From NCBI GenBank assembly GCA_958427895.1, contig CAUADW010000071.1, forward strand, positions 1 through 8,905: a DNA stretch of 8,905 nt, read 5' to 3'. The stretch is from an uncultured Collinsella sp. (lineage in GTDB: Bacteria > Actinomycetota > Coriobacteriia > Coriobacteriales > Coriobacteriaceae). Below the pieces are notes generated by a model. The model ran no database searches. It had not been told where the DNA came from and saw only the letters and a program-made list of their open reading frames with translations. The position numbers were made by a program, and so were the translations under genes. Below, one piece after another: positions 1 to 5,942 of the stretch. Every line of letters begins with the position of its first letter. Position 1 is the stretch's first letter.

Positions 1-55
1 AGCCGTTCTCGCTCCATGACCGCGATGCCGTCGACAGGCTGAAGCGTGCGGCGCT
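1..55. repeat. 55-bp terminal overlap (left copy): circular molecule
   Basis: Bases 1-55 are identical to 8851-8905. The repeat sits at both extreme ends and lies inside one reading frame that becomes complete when the ends are joined. It is therefore best read as an assembly overlap of a circular molecule, not a biological terminal repeat. An exact 55-base overlap is also typical of a de Bruijn-graph assembly closed on itself. The unique circle would be 8,850 bp. Confidence 0.95.
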
Positions 56-320
56 GATTGCCAATACGGAAGCCATGCTGAACCGCGCTTCATCGGCTGG
101 AAGCGGTGGTCGGAAGGGCAAACCAAAAAGGACCGCCACAGTCGATCTCGGGGCCTACTACGACGCCCTGAATGTCCAGGATGCCGAGGCGCGGGAGCGC
201 GCGGACCGCACCGAGGTCCGTGCCATGGCGGAGCGCAGGCTCGCGCATATGGACGCCAGAGACGGGTTTGAGTACAACCCGACACCCTCGCCGCTTCAAT
301 CCTATATGCAAGAGCGGTAG
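1..320 (+). CDS. Unknown charged protein, last gene of mobilization operon (3' part; begins at 8751)
   Basis: This is the carboxy-terminal part of a gene that begins with ATG at 8751 and runs through the circle join. The frame is open across the join, and the TAG stop is at 318-320. The joined protein is 139 aa. The portion here is rich in Arg, Lys, Glu and Ala: a basic Gly/Lys/Arg linker, then an alpha-helical charged stretch ending in a polar tail (NPTPSPLQSYMQER). I see no signal peptide, membrane segment or enzymatic motif, and I do not recognise the family. It is the third gene after the relaxase and ends 8 bp before the terminator at 329-364, so it belongs to the mobilization operon. 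A role in relaxosome assembly or mobilization is an inference from position only. Confidence 0.75.
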   Translation, partial: PFSLHDRDAVDRLKRAALIANTEAMLNRASSAGSGGRKGKPKRTATVDLGAYYDALNVQDAEARERADRTEVRAMAERRLAHMDARDGFEYNPTPSPLQSYMQER

Positions 321-328
321 GCTTCCTG

Positions 329-364
329 AGAGGGGTCAGATAAAAGACTGACCCCTCTTTTTTT
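329..364 (+). terminator. Rho-independent terminator of the mobilization operon
   Basis: A perfect 11-bp stem (329-339 AGAGGGGTCAG with 348-358 CTGACCCCTCT) encloses an 8-nt loop and runs into a tract of seven T (358-364). It begins 8 bp after the stop of the last mobilization-operon gene. It separates that transcript from the replication gene starting at 442. Confidence 0.93.
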
Positions 365-441
365 ATCGAAGTGGTACACTTCTATTATTGTTCAATTTAC
401 ACCCCTCAATATGGACTTGGTGAGGGGGCAAGGGGAGAGGA
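365..441 (+). promoter_or_regulatory. Short AT-rich leader upstream of rep, with a 15-bp palindrome
   Basis: This is the only space between the operon terminator and rep. It contains the inverted repeat GAAGTG-gta-CACTTC (368-382), a plausible operator. TATTAT (383-388) and TATGGA (410-415) are possible -10 boxes; none has a convincing -35 partner, so I do not fix the promoter. The purine stretch 431-441 supplies the ribosome binding site. I see no iteron array here, so the replication origin is probably elsewhere or inside rep. Confidence 0.35.
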
Positions 442-2397
442 GTGGCAGTGGCTCGCGTTCAGCCCGGCAAGGCGACCTACACCGTGCACCCCTCGGACTT
501 TGACAGGATGGACCCAGAACTACGGGCGGCGCTGGAAGTCTTCTTCACCGAGCAGCAGAAGCGTGATGCTATCGAGGAGGAGGAGGCCGGGCGCGCCTAT
601 CAGTCTGAGCAGGCCGACGTGGTCCTATCCCAGCCTGGATGGTCTGAGATCAAGGCCGATTGGCTGGATGATGCCTTGTCTGAGCGTGCTCGGAGTGAAT
701 GGGATGTGGCTGGACAAGATCGAACCTACGTCTATGACGATGATGGCAACGAGTACAGTCTGCTTGGCCTTCCCGACAAACCGACTATCCACCAGTTCTA
801 CAGTGACCTTTATGGTGTTAAGTTCAACTCCCCGCTTCGTCCTCCCGAGCCTGCTATTCCCATACTCGTCAATCATCGAGACCGGCATCATCCATATCAG
901 GTTTACGAGGACTACTCTGAGTTCATTAATGGCGTTAAGGATGAGACGTCATTTATCTACCTTGGGCGTTTCTGGGAACCGACCCGCAAGGATGGGAAGA
1001 CCTTCTCTGTATCGAAAAAGAACGCCATGACGAACATCAACGGCGTCTGTGTCGATATCGATCGCGTCGAGGATGATAAGGGCCAGCACTTCGGGGCTAC
1101 GTGGGTTATGGACAGTCTTTTCGAGTTCCTGAACGGTCGTCCAGACCTCATGCCGAACTACCTCATGTTGTCCGGTACTGGAATTCAGCTTTGGTATGTT
1201 TTCGGCCAGTCTATTCCACTGCTGTCAAAAACAGCGCCCCGCCGAGCGAAGTACGACCGATTCATCAAGCATCTTTACAGTTATTTCGACGAGCGTTTGC
1301 CTAAGAACCGATTCAAGGTGGATAAGGCTTGCGGGGCCTACAACCATGCTTTTCGCGCTCCGGGATCTCCGTCAAAACTTGGATATCCCGCGAGGCTTTT
1401 TGTGCTTGGTGGCACTGAGCGGAAGATGATTGACCCCATCGAACTTTCAAACAGCATCGGTGGCTCACTTGAGCCCTACGACGTCGGCAAGTGGGACCAG
1501 GATTATTTCGACTACCTCACGGGCGGCGATGGCAATGGGCGAGAGAAACCGGCGAGCGAGAAGCAGCTCGAATACATCGGGAAGTTGCATGAGATGGGCT
1601 GCATCGAGGACGAGGTTTTTAACAAAGCTTGTGACATGACGATTGCCCAGGCTGATACCGCCATCAAACACGCTGAGAGCCTTTTTACGCGCGTTTTGCA
1701 CTACCGGGAGACTGGTGGATACGCTGAGACGAGCAACGGCCGTAGAATTCATCTCAGTCCACGTAGCAGGGGACTTTACGACTACACTCTGAGAAGGATT
1801 TACGAGGAGACGAAGCCCGGTTCACGGTATATGTCGATGTTCGTCTTGGCTGGTCTGGCCTATAACTGCGCCGTGTCAAAATCAGCCCTCGAGCACGACC
1901 TTGAGTCACTTATGGATAGCGAATGGGGACATAAACCGTCGCCGACGGATGGAAAGCCCATCACGAACAAAGATATCAAGTCCGCAATGCTCGGATACAA
2001 CCCCATTGGTTGCTTGAGGCCAAAGTGGCTGGTCGAGGATATCGTTGGCTGGTCTTATAGTCCTTCTGCAAAACGCAACGGAAGAAACCGCCGCGATCAT
2101 CTGTGGGGAGACTGGACCGTCGAGGGCGATGATGGAACGCTGACGCCGGTGGTCAACACCGCGCGTGAGAACCGCAGGCTTGCGTTGGGAAAGAGCCGAG
2201 CGTGCGCCGCGAAAGTGAGGCGGGAATCATCGCTTGAGCGCTTGGTGGGCTATCTCGTCGATGACCCCTTTGCATCGAAACGGTCTGCCTGTAAAGACCT
2301 CGGTATGTCGAGAACAACCGTGACGAAGTATTGGCCGGCCGCATGTGAAGCCGCCGGCATCGCAGACGTCAGGACGGGTAATCACAACCCGTCCTAG
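442..2397 (+). CDS. Plasmid replication protein, primase-like (AEP-type) core with C-terminal helix-turn-helix
   Basis: The 651-aa protein is a likely replication initiator or primase. Its core looks like the archaeo-eukaryotic primase fold: an acidic pair in VCVDID (D205, D207), a nucleotide-binding-like SGTGIQLW (244-251), a third acid at D294 and a conserved FRAPGS (304-309). A SEKQLEYIGKL segment (372-382) begins a small helical domain. A region near 458-540 resembles a primase C-terminal domain, and a helix-turn-helix (about 598-632) ends the chain. The second motif has Gln where many primases have His, as in other Gram-positive plasmid Rep proteins I recall. About 170 N-terminal residues are unassigned. 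The start is GTG 442 (AGGGG 431-435), but GTG 448 is equally well placed behind AGGAG at 438-442. The 3' end meets the endonuclease gene tail to tail with no gap. Replication function is inferred from domains and from the absence of another candidate. Confidence 0.82.
   Translation: MAVARVQPGKATYTVHPSDFDRMDPELRAALEVFFTEQQKRDAIEEEEAGRAYQSEQADVVLSQPGWSEIKADWLDDALSERARSEWDVAGQDRTYVYDDDGNEYSLLGLPDKPTIHQFYSDLYGVKFNSPLRPPEPAIPILVNHRDRHHPYQVYEDYSEFINGVKDETSFIYLGRFWEPTRKDGKTFSVSKKNAMTNINGVCVDIDRVEDDKGQHFGATWVMDSLFEFLNGRPDLMPNYLMLSGTGIQLWYVFGQSIPLLSKTAPRRAKYDRFIKHLYSYFDERLPKNRFKVDKACGAYNHAFRAPGSPSKLGYPARLFVLGGTERKMIDPIELSNSIGGSLEPYDVGKWDQDYFDYLTGGDGNGREKPASEKQLEYIGKLHEMGCIEDEVFNKACDMTIAQADTAIKHAESLFTRVLHYRETGGYAETSNGRRIHLSPRSRGLYDYTLRRIYEETKPGSRYMSMFVLAGLAYNCAVSKSALEHDLESLMDSEWGHKPSPTDGKPITNKDIKSAMLGYNPIGCLRPKWLVEDIVGWSYSPSAKRNGRNRRDHLWGDWTVEGDDGTLTPVVNTARENRRLALGKSRACAAKVRRESSLERLVGYLVDDPFASKRSACKDLGMSRTTVTKYWPAACEAAGIADVRTGNHNPS
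2371..2395. terminator. Hairpin at the convergent rep/endonuclease junction
   Basis: A perfect 9-bp stem, AGGACGGGT (2371-2379) with ACCCGTCCT (2387-2395), has a 7-nt loop and lies inside the last codons of rep, touching its stop codon. No T-tract follows on either strand, so termination is inferred from placement. The two genes stop at adjacent bases, and a hairpin here would separate the converging transcripts. It could instead protect the mRNA 3' ends. Confidence 0.5.
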
Positions 2398-3282
2398 CTA
2401 GAGGCATAAATCGAGAGGGAGATCGGAAATGTCTTTGAGGCGTTTCCCAGCAATCAGTGTGTCGAGCTGCTCAACAATGTCTTCCCTGCCGTTGGCATAT
2501 GCGTACTCCTCAACGGCTTCTGTGAGTTCGTAAAGGGCAAAGTGATACATGCAATCGATGTCTCCGGTGCCAAGGGCGAGAGAGGCGATGCGCGATGGCA
2601 GAGGCTCGCCTGTGACAACGACGATATGTGGTGTCTGCCCTTTTCGATTGCGAATCAGGTTCAGCGCTTCCGTCCTGCTGTTTTGGGCGCGGTCGGATCT
2701 CATGGTCCATTTTGCCGAGATCGATGCCAGGAGCAGGGGCTTCTCATTGTTTGAGGCTCGCAGCTCGGTCATGGTCGAGACACTGTCGTCAACAACCGGG
2801 AACGGATTGTTGAGTTTCGAGTCTTCAACTGGGTGCCGGTACACAACGACGTCCGGGGCGACCATGTAGTCGTTGCCCAAGATTGTCTTTAGTTTTGCGT
2901 TCGTGTTCGTCAGCTCTTGGAGGTATTCCAGGTGTTCATATTGAACAAAGCTCGAGGTTTTCATCGCGGAGCGGTTGCCGAGTTGGATTACCTCCCATTC
3001 GCCTGGGCGAACGTGCTGCAGCTTCGGGAACGTTCGATTGACGAACTCGGCAAGCAGGACCTCGAAGTTCGAACCAGATGTTTGACCAGCTTGGCGCTCA
3101 TGGGTTTCGCTCATGAGTCGCCTGGCCAAGCCTGCCGCGATCTCGCGTGACGGCTTGTTACCCTTGTCGGCGTTCGTCGCGATTCCGCTGGCGTTTATGG
3201 CCAACGTGCCGGTTCTGATGATCTCCGAGTGCAGCCAGGCGCGCTCCCTCGCGATAAGGGCAATATCCGTGCTATTCGGCAT
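2398..3282 (-). CDS. Type II restriction endonuclease, NgoMIV-like (predicted target GCCGGC)
   Basis: The 294-aa protein is strongly similar over its whole length to NgoMIV (about 286 aa), a tetrameric enzyme that cuts GCCGGC. Long stretches match as I recall them, including RNRKG.PHIVVVT.EP.PSRI and the end GKRLKDISDLPLDL. The metal-binding site is visible as E74, P143-D144, S189-A-K191 and E205, a constant +4 shift from NgoMIV E70, D140, S185, K187 and E201. Base-reading residues also correspond: Q67, R195, D197 and R231. The start is ATG 3282, because it aligns with the N-terminus of NgoMIV; a frame opening 42 codons upstream would sit wholly inside the methyltransferase gene. It overlaps the methyltransferase stop by 11 nt, so translation is probably coupled and follows methylase synthesis. 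I see no controller gene of the usual type. Specificity is a prediction from conserved residues. Confidence 0.95.
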   Translation of the reverse strand: MPNSTDIALIARERAWLHSEIIRTGTLAINASGIATNADKGNKPSREIAAGLARRLMSETHERQAGQTSGSNFEVLLAEFVNRTFPKLQHVRPGEWEVIQLGNRSAMKTSSFVQYEHLEYLQELTNTNAKLKTILGNDYMVAPDVVVYRHPVEDSKLNNPFPVVDDSVSTMTELRASNNEKPLLLASISAKWTMRSDRAQNSRTEALNLIRNRKGQTPHIVVVTGEPLPSRIASLALGTGDIDCMYHFALYELTEAVEEYAYANGREDIVEQLDTLIAGKRLKDISDLPLDLCL

Positions 3283-4210
3283 CCAGGGCCTCCTTGATTG
3301 CGGTTCCAACTGCCTTGGCAACCGGCGGCGGGAAAGCGTTTCCAACCTGTCGGTATGCCGCCGTCTTGCGCCCGGAGAAGTCCCAATCTTTGGGGAAACC
3401 CTGGACAAGCGCGGCCATCTTTACTGTGAGTCTCGGCATCTCACCATCAAAGTCTTCCGCCGGCGGCTGGTCGACGATGCCGCGCCCGTCGACGCCAAGC
3501 TCCGCCCAGGCCTTCTTCGCCCTCGTTGGGCCGAGGTCGGCGCCACCATGTTTTTTCGATCCACCGACCAACGTCGGGGCGATTTTGTCGGCGTTTTCAG
3601 CCCATGCGTCAGCGCCGTTCCACCCGTTGGCCGCCATCTCGTCGTGCAATAGCTCGCCGACCGTCGGTGCAGATTCCCGGTTCGGCTGTGGCCATGCAAA
3701 GTGAGAGGCCCACGGTTCCTTGATGCCGACGAGAATCGCCCTGGGGCGAAGCTGTGATACGCCGTAGTCGCTCGCCTGTACGAGCTGCCACCACGTCTTG
3801 TAGCCCATCTTGTGGAGTTCACCGAGGATCATCTCGCGGTATTCGGAGAACTTTGGATAGAAGATGCCTCGAACGTTCTCAATCATCACGGCGCGTGGGT
3901 CGCACTCGCGAACTAGGCGTAGGGCCTCCGGGAATAAGTCGCGCTCGTCATCCGATCCGAGCTGCTTGCCCGCGACGGAGAACGGCGGACAAGGCACGCC
4001 GCCTGCAAGGAGGTCGATCGTTCCCTTAAACGGAGCGGCTGAGAATTCGTGGACGTCGCCCTCTACGACGTTCCATTCCGGTCGGTTGACTCTGAGCGTT
4101 TCGCATGCCGGCTTTTCAATTTCGACGAGCGCGGTGTGGTCGAACCCGGCCTGTTCAAGGCCGAGAGCCTGTCCACCTGCACCTGCGCAGATTTCAATTG
4201 ATTTGAGCAC
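3272..4210 (-). CDS. DNA cytosine-5 methyltransferase, partner of the NgoMIV-like endonuclease
   Basis: The 312-aa cytosine C5-methyltransferase is expected to methylate the endonuclease target and protect plasmid and host DNA. Motifs appear in the standard order: the AdoMet-binding loop ICAGAGG..LGL..AGF (7-23), catalytic GGVPCPPFS with Cys74, ENVRG (111-115), QLRPR (153-157), a target-recognition region about 175-255, RLTVKMAALVQGFP (260-273) and QVGNAFPPPVA (288-298). GTG 4210 is chosen as the start because AGGAG lies 5 nt before it and the protein then opens directly into motif I (LKSIEICAGAGG). The ATG 13 codons upstream (4249) has no Shine-Dalgarno sequence and adds residues outside the family. 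It is first in the restriction-modification operon and reads away from the helix-turn-helix gene across a 181-bp control region. Confidence 0.95.
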   Translation of the reverse strand: MLKSIEICAGAGGQALGLEQAGFDHTALVEIEKPACETLRVNRPEWNVVEGDVHEFSAAPFKGTIDLLAGGVPCPPFSVAGKQLGSDDERDLFPEALRLVRECDPRAVMIENVRGIFYPKFSEYREMILGELHKMGYKTWWQLVQASDYGVSQLRPRAILVGIKEPWASHFAWPQPNRESAPTVGELLHDEMAANGWNGADAWAENADKIAPTLVGGSKKHGGADLGPTRAKKAWAELGVDGRGIVDQPPAEDFDGEMPRLTVKMAALVQGFPKDWDFSGRKTAAYRQVGNAFPPPVAKAVGTAIKEALDAE

Positions 4211-4215
4211 GTTTT

Positions 4216-4220
4216 CTCCT
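4216..4220 (-). promoter_or_regulatory. Ribosome binding site fixing the methyltransferase start
   Basis: On the minus strand AGGAG precedes GTG (4210-4208) by 5 nt. The upstream in-frame ATG codons at 4249 and 4240 have no comparable site. This is the main reason for the start chosen. Confidence 0.75.
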
Positions 4221-4391
4221 GTCGCGTGGATATCGAACATGTCGAACAATTAGTCGACCATTTCATAAAACATATTCAGCAATTAGTCGATAATGGTCGA
4301 ACAACCATTGAACAAATGATAAAATCGCAGGTAGATAGCGAAAAACTATCAAGTATCGACCAAAACAGGATAACACCGACCAAGGACAAAC
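4221..4391. promoter_or_regulatory. AT-rich divergent control region with repeats; candidate oriV or partition site
   Basis: This stretch is clearly more AT-rich than the genes around it. It holds an 11-bp direct repeat CAATTAGTCGA (4247-4257, 4280-4290; 33-bp period), GTCGAACAA twice (4241-4249, 4296-4304), CGACCAA twice (4357-4363, 4377-4383), and the inverted repeats AATGGT-6-ACCATT (4292-4309) and GATAG-7-CTATC (4334-4350). A possible plus-strand -10, TAAAAT (4320-4325), lacks a good -35. AAGGA (4382-4386) is the ribosome binding site for the gene at 4392. The region must hold divergent promoters, and it is the best iteron-like candidate in the plasmid. Whether it is an origin, a centromere or operators cannot be told from sequence alone. 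Confidence 0.5.
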
Positions 4392-4877
4392 ATGGGTGCA
4401 ACTAAGCGCGAGGTCGCAGAACAGCTCGGCGTGGCCAAGCAGACAATTGTCAACTATATAGCCAAGCTCGAGCTGTCCGATCATATCGAACGTGTCGGGA
4501 AGACCGACGTACTCGACGAGTTTGCCGTTTCGGCTATCGCCCATGCCGTCGGCAAGAGCATTCCCCAGGCGGTTGCTCCGAAAGAAGACGGCGTCACGAC
4601 TTCCGATGCCGTCGTGGCAATGCTCAACGAGCGTATTAACGACCTCAAGGATGAGCGAGATCGGCTCAAGGCCGAGCTGGAGAGCGAACGCATGAGTCAC
4701 GCCCGGGAAGTCGAATCCTTGCGCGAGCAACTTGCCGAGGCGAATGGAAAGGCGGTCGAGCTTGCCGGAAGGCTCGCGAACATCGCTGAACGTCAGCAAG
4801 TGATTGCCGCTACTCCGTGGTGGAAACGTGGCCGCATGGCCATGAAATTGCTTGGCCCTGGTGATGACAATGAATAG
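4392..4877 (+). CDS. Helix-turn-helix plus coiled-coil plasmid protein (DUF536-like)
   Basis: The 161-aa protein opens with a helix-turn-helix (about residues 3-27, TKREVAEQLGVAKQTIVNYI). A linker follows, then a long charged coiled coil (about 75-133) and a short basic, tryptophan-containing tail (TPWWKRGRMAMKLLG). This layout matches proteins of the DUF536 type, often encoded beside replication genes on Gram-positive theta plasmids, where roles in replication control or stability have been proposed. The start ATG 4392 has AAGGA 5 nt upstream. It is the first gene of a three-gene overlapping unit, and the repeats at 4241-4383 just upstream are its most likely binding sites. It is an alternative candidate for regulating the divergent methyltransferase, although it lacks the compact form of known controller proteins. 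Specific function is unproven. Confidence 0.72.
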   Translation: MGATKREVAEQLGVAKQTIVNYIAKLELSDHIERVGKTDVLDEFAVSAIAHAVGKSIPQAVAPKEDGVTTSDAVVAMLNERINDLKDERDRLKAELESERMSHAREVESLREQLAEANGKAVELAGRLANIAERQQVIAATPWWKRGRMAMKLLGPGDDNE

Positions 4878-5178
4878 CCCTGAATCACATGCAAGAGCGG
4901 TTGCGGTTGCGCGTGTCTATTTGCACGAATACGGCTTTAAACTGCTCGATCATGCGGTACCCTACGCCGACTTCGTCAGCATGGGCGACGACGGGAGCCG
5001 TTTGATGTTCGTGGGGTCAATGAGCGACTCTGATTTGTTCGATGATATCGAGTCTTGCCTAAGCCGCTGTCCGCTGGAGGTTGTTGCGTGCGACGTGCTA
5101 GAAGTCTCCTTCTCTGATGACGAGACTGCAACGATTGAACATTTCACGGACGTTCTGGCTGGCGATGGCAATGACTAA
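4864..5178 (+). CDS. Small protein resembling a catalytically degenerate YraN/UPF0102 fold
   Basis: The 104-aa acidic protein has no signal peptide or membrane helix. Its pattern follows the YraN (UPF0102) family, a nuclease-like fold. A..YL...GF.LLDH (16-30) is followed by a strand with Asp (ADFVSMGDDG, 35-44), then LMFV (47-50), and near the end CDVLEV......ATIEHF (76-94), which matches that family's closing strands. The expected Glu and the FVEVK-type catalytic Glu/Lys are absent (FVGSM instead), so it would be non-catalytic. The homology is my pattern reading and is uncertain. The frame could begin at TTG 4852, ATG 4864 or ATG 4870. The two ATGs give 14- or 8-nt overlaps with the preceding gene, implying translational coupling; no strong separate ribosome binding site is visible. 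Confidence 0.6.
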   Translation: MTMNSPESHARAVAVARVYLHEYGFKLLDHAVPYADFVSMGDDGSRLMFVGSMSDSDLFDDIESCLSRCPLEVVACDVLEVSFSDDETATIEHFTDVLAGDGND

Positions 5179-5395
5179 CGAAGACGGGGACCTGTTGCTT
5201 GACGCTATCGAAATCGAGCGCCAGCGAAATCGGATGATGCGTGAGGCCTCCGGGTTTCGACATGCGGTGGTCGATGCACGCAGTGGCAAACTGATTGCCG
5301 TGATGCGTGATCCTGACGATGCATATGACTACTGCGATTATTTGGCCACAATTCGCCAGGATGCAACCGTTCTTGATTTGTGGGCCGAAATCTAG
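5165..5395 (+). CDS. Unknown 76-aa protein, last gene of the three-gene unit
   Basis: This is a short acidic protein. An N-terminal charged helix (EDGDLLLDAIEIERQRNRMM) precedes a compact part, FRHAVVDARSGKLIAVMRDPDDAYDYCDYL, that looks like two strands and a helix. I do not recognise the family, and there is no membrane segment or metal-binding cluster. ATG 5165 overlaps the preceding gene by 14 nt and ATG 5171 by 8 nt. The gene before it shows exactly the same pair of options, so all three genes are probably translated as a coupled set. A strong hairpin terminator follows 30 bp downstream. That the frame is a real gene is supported by its position, the coupling and the terminator rather than by homology. 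Confidence 0.6.
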   Translation: MAMTNEDGDLLLDAIEIERQRNRMMREASGFRHAVVDARSGKLIAVMRDPDDAYDYCDYLATIRQDATVLDLWAEI

Positions 5396-5410
5396 GTAAG
5401 ACGAATGAGG

Positions 5411-5423
5411 CTGCAATTTGCAG
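5411..5423. repeat. 13-bp palindrome before the terminator
   Basis: CTGCAA-T-TTGCAG is a perfect inverted repeat with 6-bp arms and a one-base centre. It lies 15 bp after the last stop of the small-gene unit and 2 bp before the terminator stem. It may be a protein site or an extra RNA hairpin; no function is assigned. Confidence 0.4.
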
Positions 5424-5425
5424 AA

Positions 5426-5463
5426 GCGCCGGGCCTTTAAGCGGCCCGGCGCGGCGTTTTGTT
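5426..5463 (+). terminator. Strong hairpin terminator of the three-gene unit
   Basis: A perfect 10-bp GC stem (GCGCCGGGCC 5426-5435 with GGCCCGGCGC 5443-5452) has a 7-nt loop. It is followed after GGCG by TTTTGTTTG. It lies between convergent genes. Read on the minus strand the hairpin has no T-tract, so it mainly serves the plus strand but may also slow transcription from the gene ending at 5466. Confidence 0.8.
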
Positions 5464-5465
5464 TG

Positions 5466-5942
5466 CTATTTGGTCTGCGGGTATCTGTTTACCGCGGCTC
5501 TCAGTGCAGCTGTGGTTGGGTGCATGTGATCGTATGTGACGGTGTCGGATACGTCGAACACGTTCCCCATATCGTCCTGCCCCCCATACTCGTAAATCGC
5601 TTCATCGTCTTCGTCCGGTTCTTCGAACTTATAGAACGTTTCTCCATCGACGTCGAGCCTGAGCAGCCCGAGTTTATCGTGCGCGACGGCGCACCAACCG
5701 ATAAGGTCCTGCGGCGCGTCTGCCGCGTCGATGCGCAGGATTGACTCCGCTTTGCCAGACTCCTGGCGTTGTTTTTTCGCAACACCGTCTTCGGGGTTGT
5801 AGTCCTCGTCAAAACGGAGCTTGCTCCACAGCTCAAGGTTTCGTCCGTTCACGCGAAGCACGGCGTGCGACGTCGATGCCGATCCATCGGCGCGCGTGTC
5901 CCAGCTGTCGATACGGTCGGCATAGACAATCTTGATGTTCAT
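5466..5942 (-). CDS. Unknown acidic protein coupled to mobC
   Basis: This 158-aa protein is strongly acidic, with Asp/Glu clusters in FEEPDEDDEAIYEYGGQDD, and has several predicted short beta strands (MNIKIVYADRID, AVLRVNGRNLELWSKL, LGLLRLDVDGETFYKF). There is no signal peptide or transmembrane helix, and I do not recognise the family. The start ATG 5942 has a perfect AGGAGG (5949-5954) 6 nt upstream and overlaps the TGA of the MobC-like gene as ATGA, so the two are translationally coupled. An earlier in-frame start 20 codons upstream would only add residues within the mobC reading region and is rejected. Context suggests a mobilization-related or plasmid-borne accessory role. The high acidity would also fit a DNA mimic, but there is no direct evidence for that. 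Confidence 0.7.
   Translation of the reverse strand: MNIKIVYADRIDSWDTRADGSASTSHAVLRVNGRNLELWSKLRFDEDYNPEDGVAKKQRQESGKAESILRIDAADAPQDLIGWCAVAHDKLGLLRLDVDGETFYKFEEPDEDDEAIYEYGGQDDMGNVFDVSDTVTYDHMHPTTAALRAAVNRYPQTK

Noticed and set aside
1..55. Terminal direct repeat as a transposon or phage end
   Set aside because: There is no integrase, transposase or terminase. The repeat is coding and in frame across the join, so circular assembly overlap explains it fully.
371..1030. 219-codon plus-strand frame overlapping rep
   Set aside because: It shares sequence with the rep gene in another frame, has Ser/Arg/Pro-rich low-complexity composition and no ribosome binding site, whereas the rep frame shows primase motifs.
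3283..3408. 42-residue N-terminal extension of the endonuclease
   Set aside because: It lies entirely within the methyltransferase 3' end, is Arg/Pro-rich, and the protein aligned with NgoMIV begins at ATG 3282.
4241..4383. CRISPR array
   Set aside because: Repeats are only 7-11 bp with irregular spacing and no uniform spacers or cas genes; operator or iteron sites fit better.
4263..4799. 178-codon minus-strand frame opposite the helix-turn-helix gene
   Set aside because: It would lie across the control region and antisense to a gene with a clear helix-turn-helix, coiled coil and ribosome binding site. The translated product shows no domain I recognise.
4392..4877. Helix-turn-helix protein as a classical restriction-modification controller (C protein)
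   Set aside because: C proteins are about 80-100 aa, all helix-turn-helix, and usually sit just upstream of the nuclease gene. This one has a long coiled coil and basic tail, which fits plasmid maintenance proteins better. Regulation of the methylase is still possible.
4392..5395. Toxin-antitoxin operon
   Set aside because: The gene order and overlaps are suggestive, but none of the three proteins shows a known toxin or antitoxin motif. The 161-aa coiled-coil protein is unlike common antitoxins, so I do not assign it.
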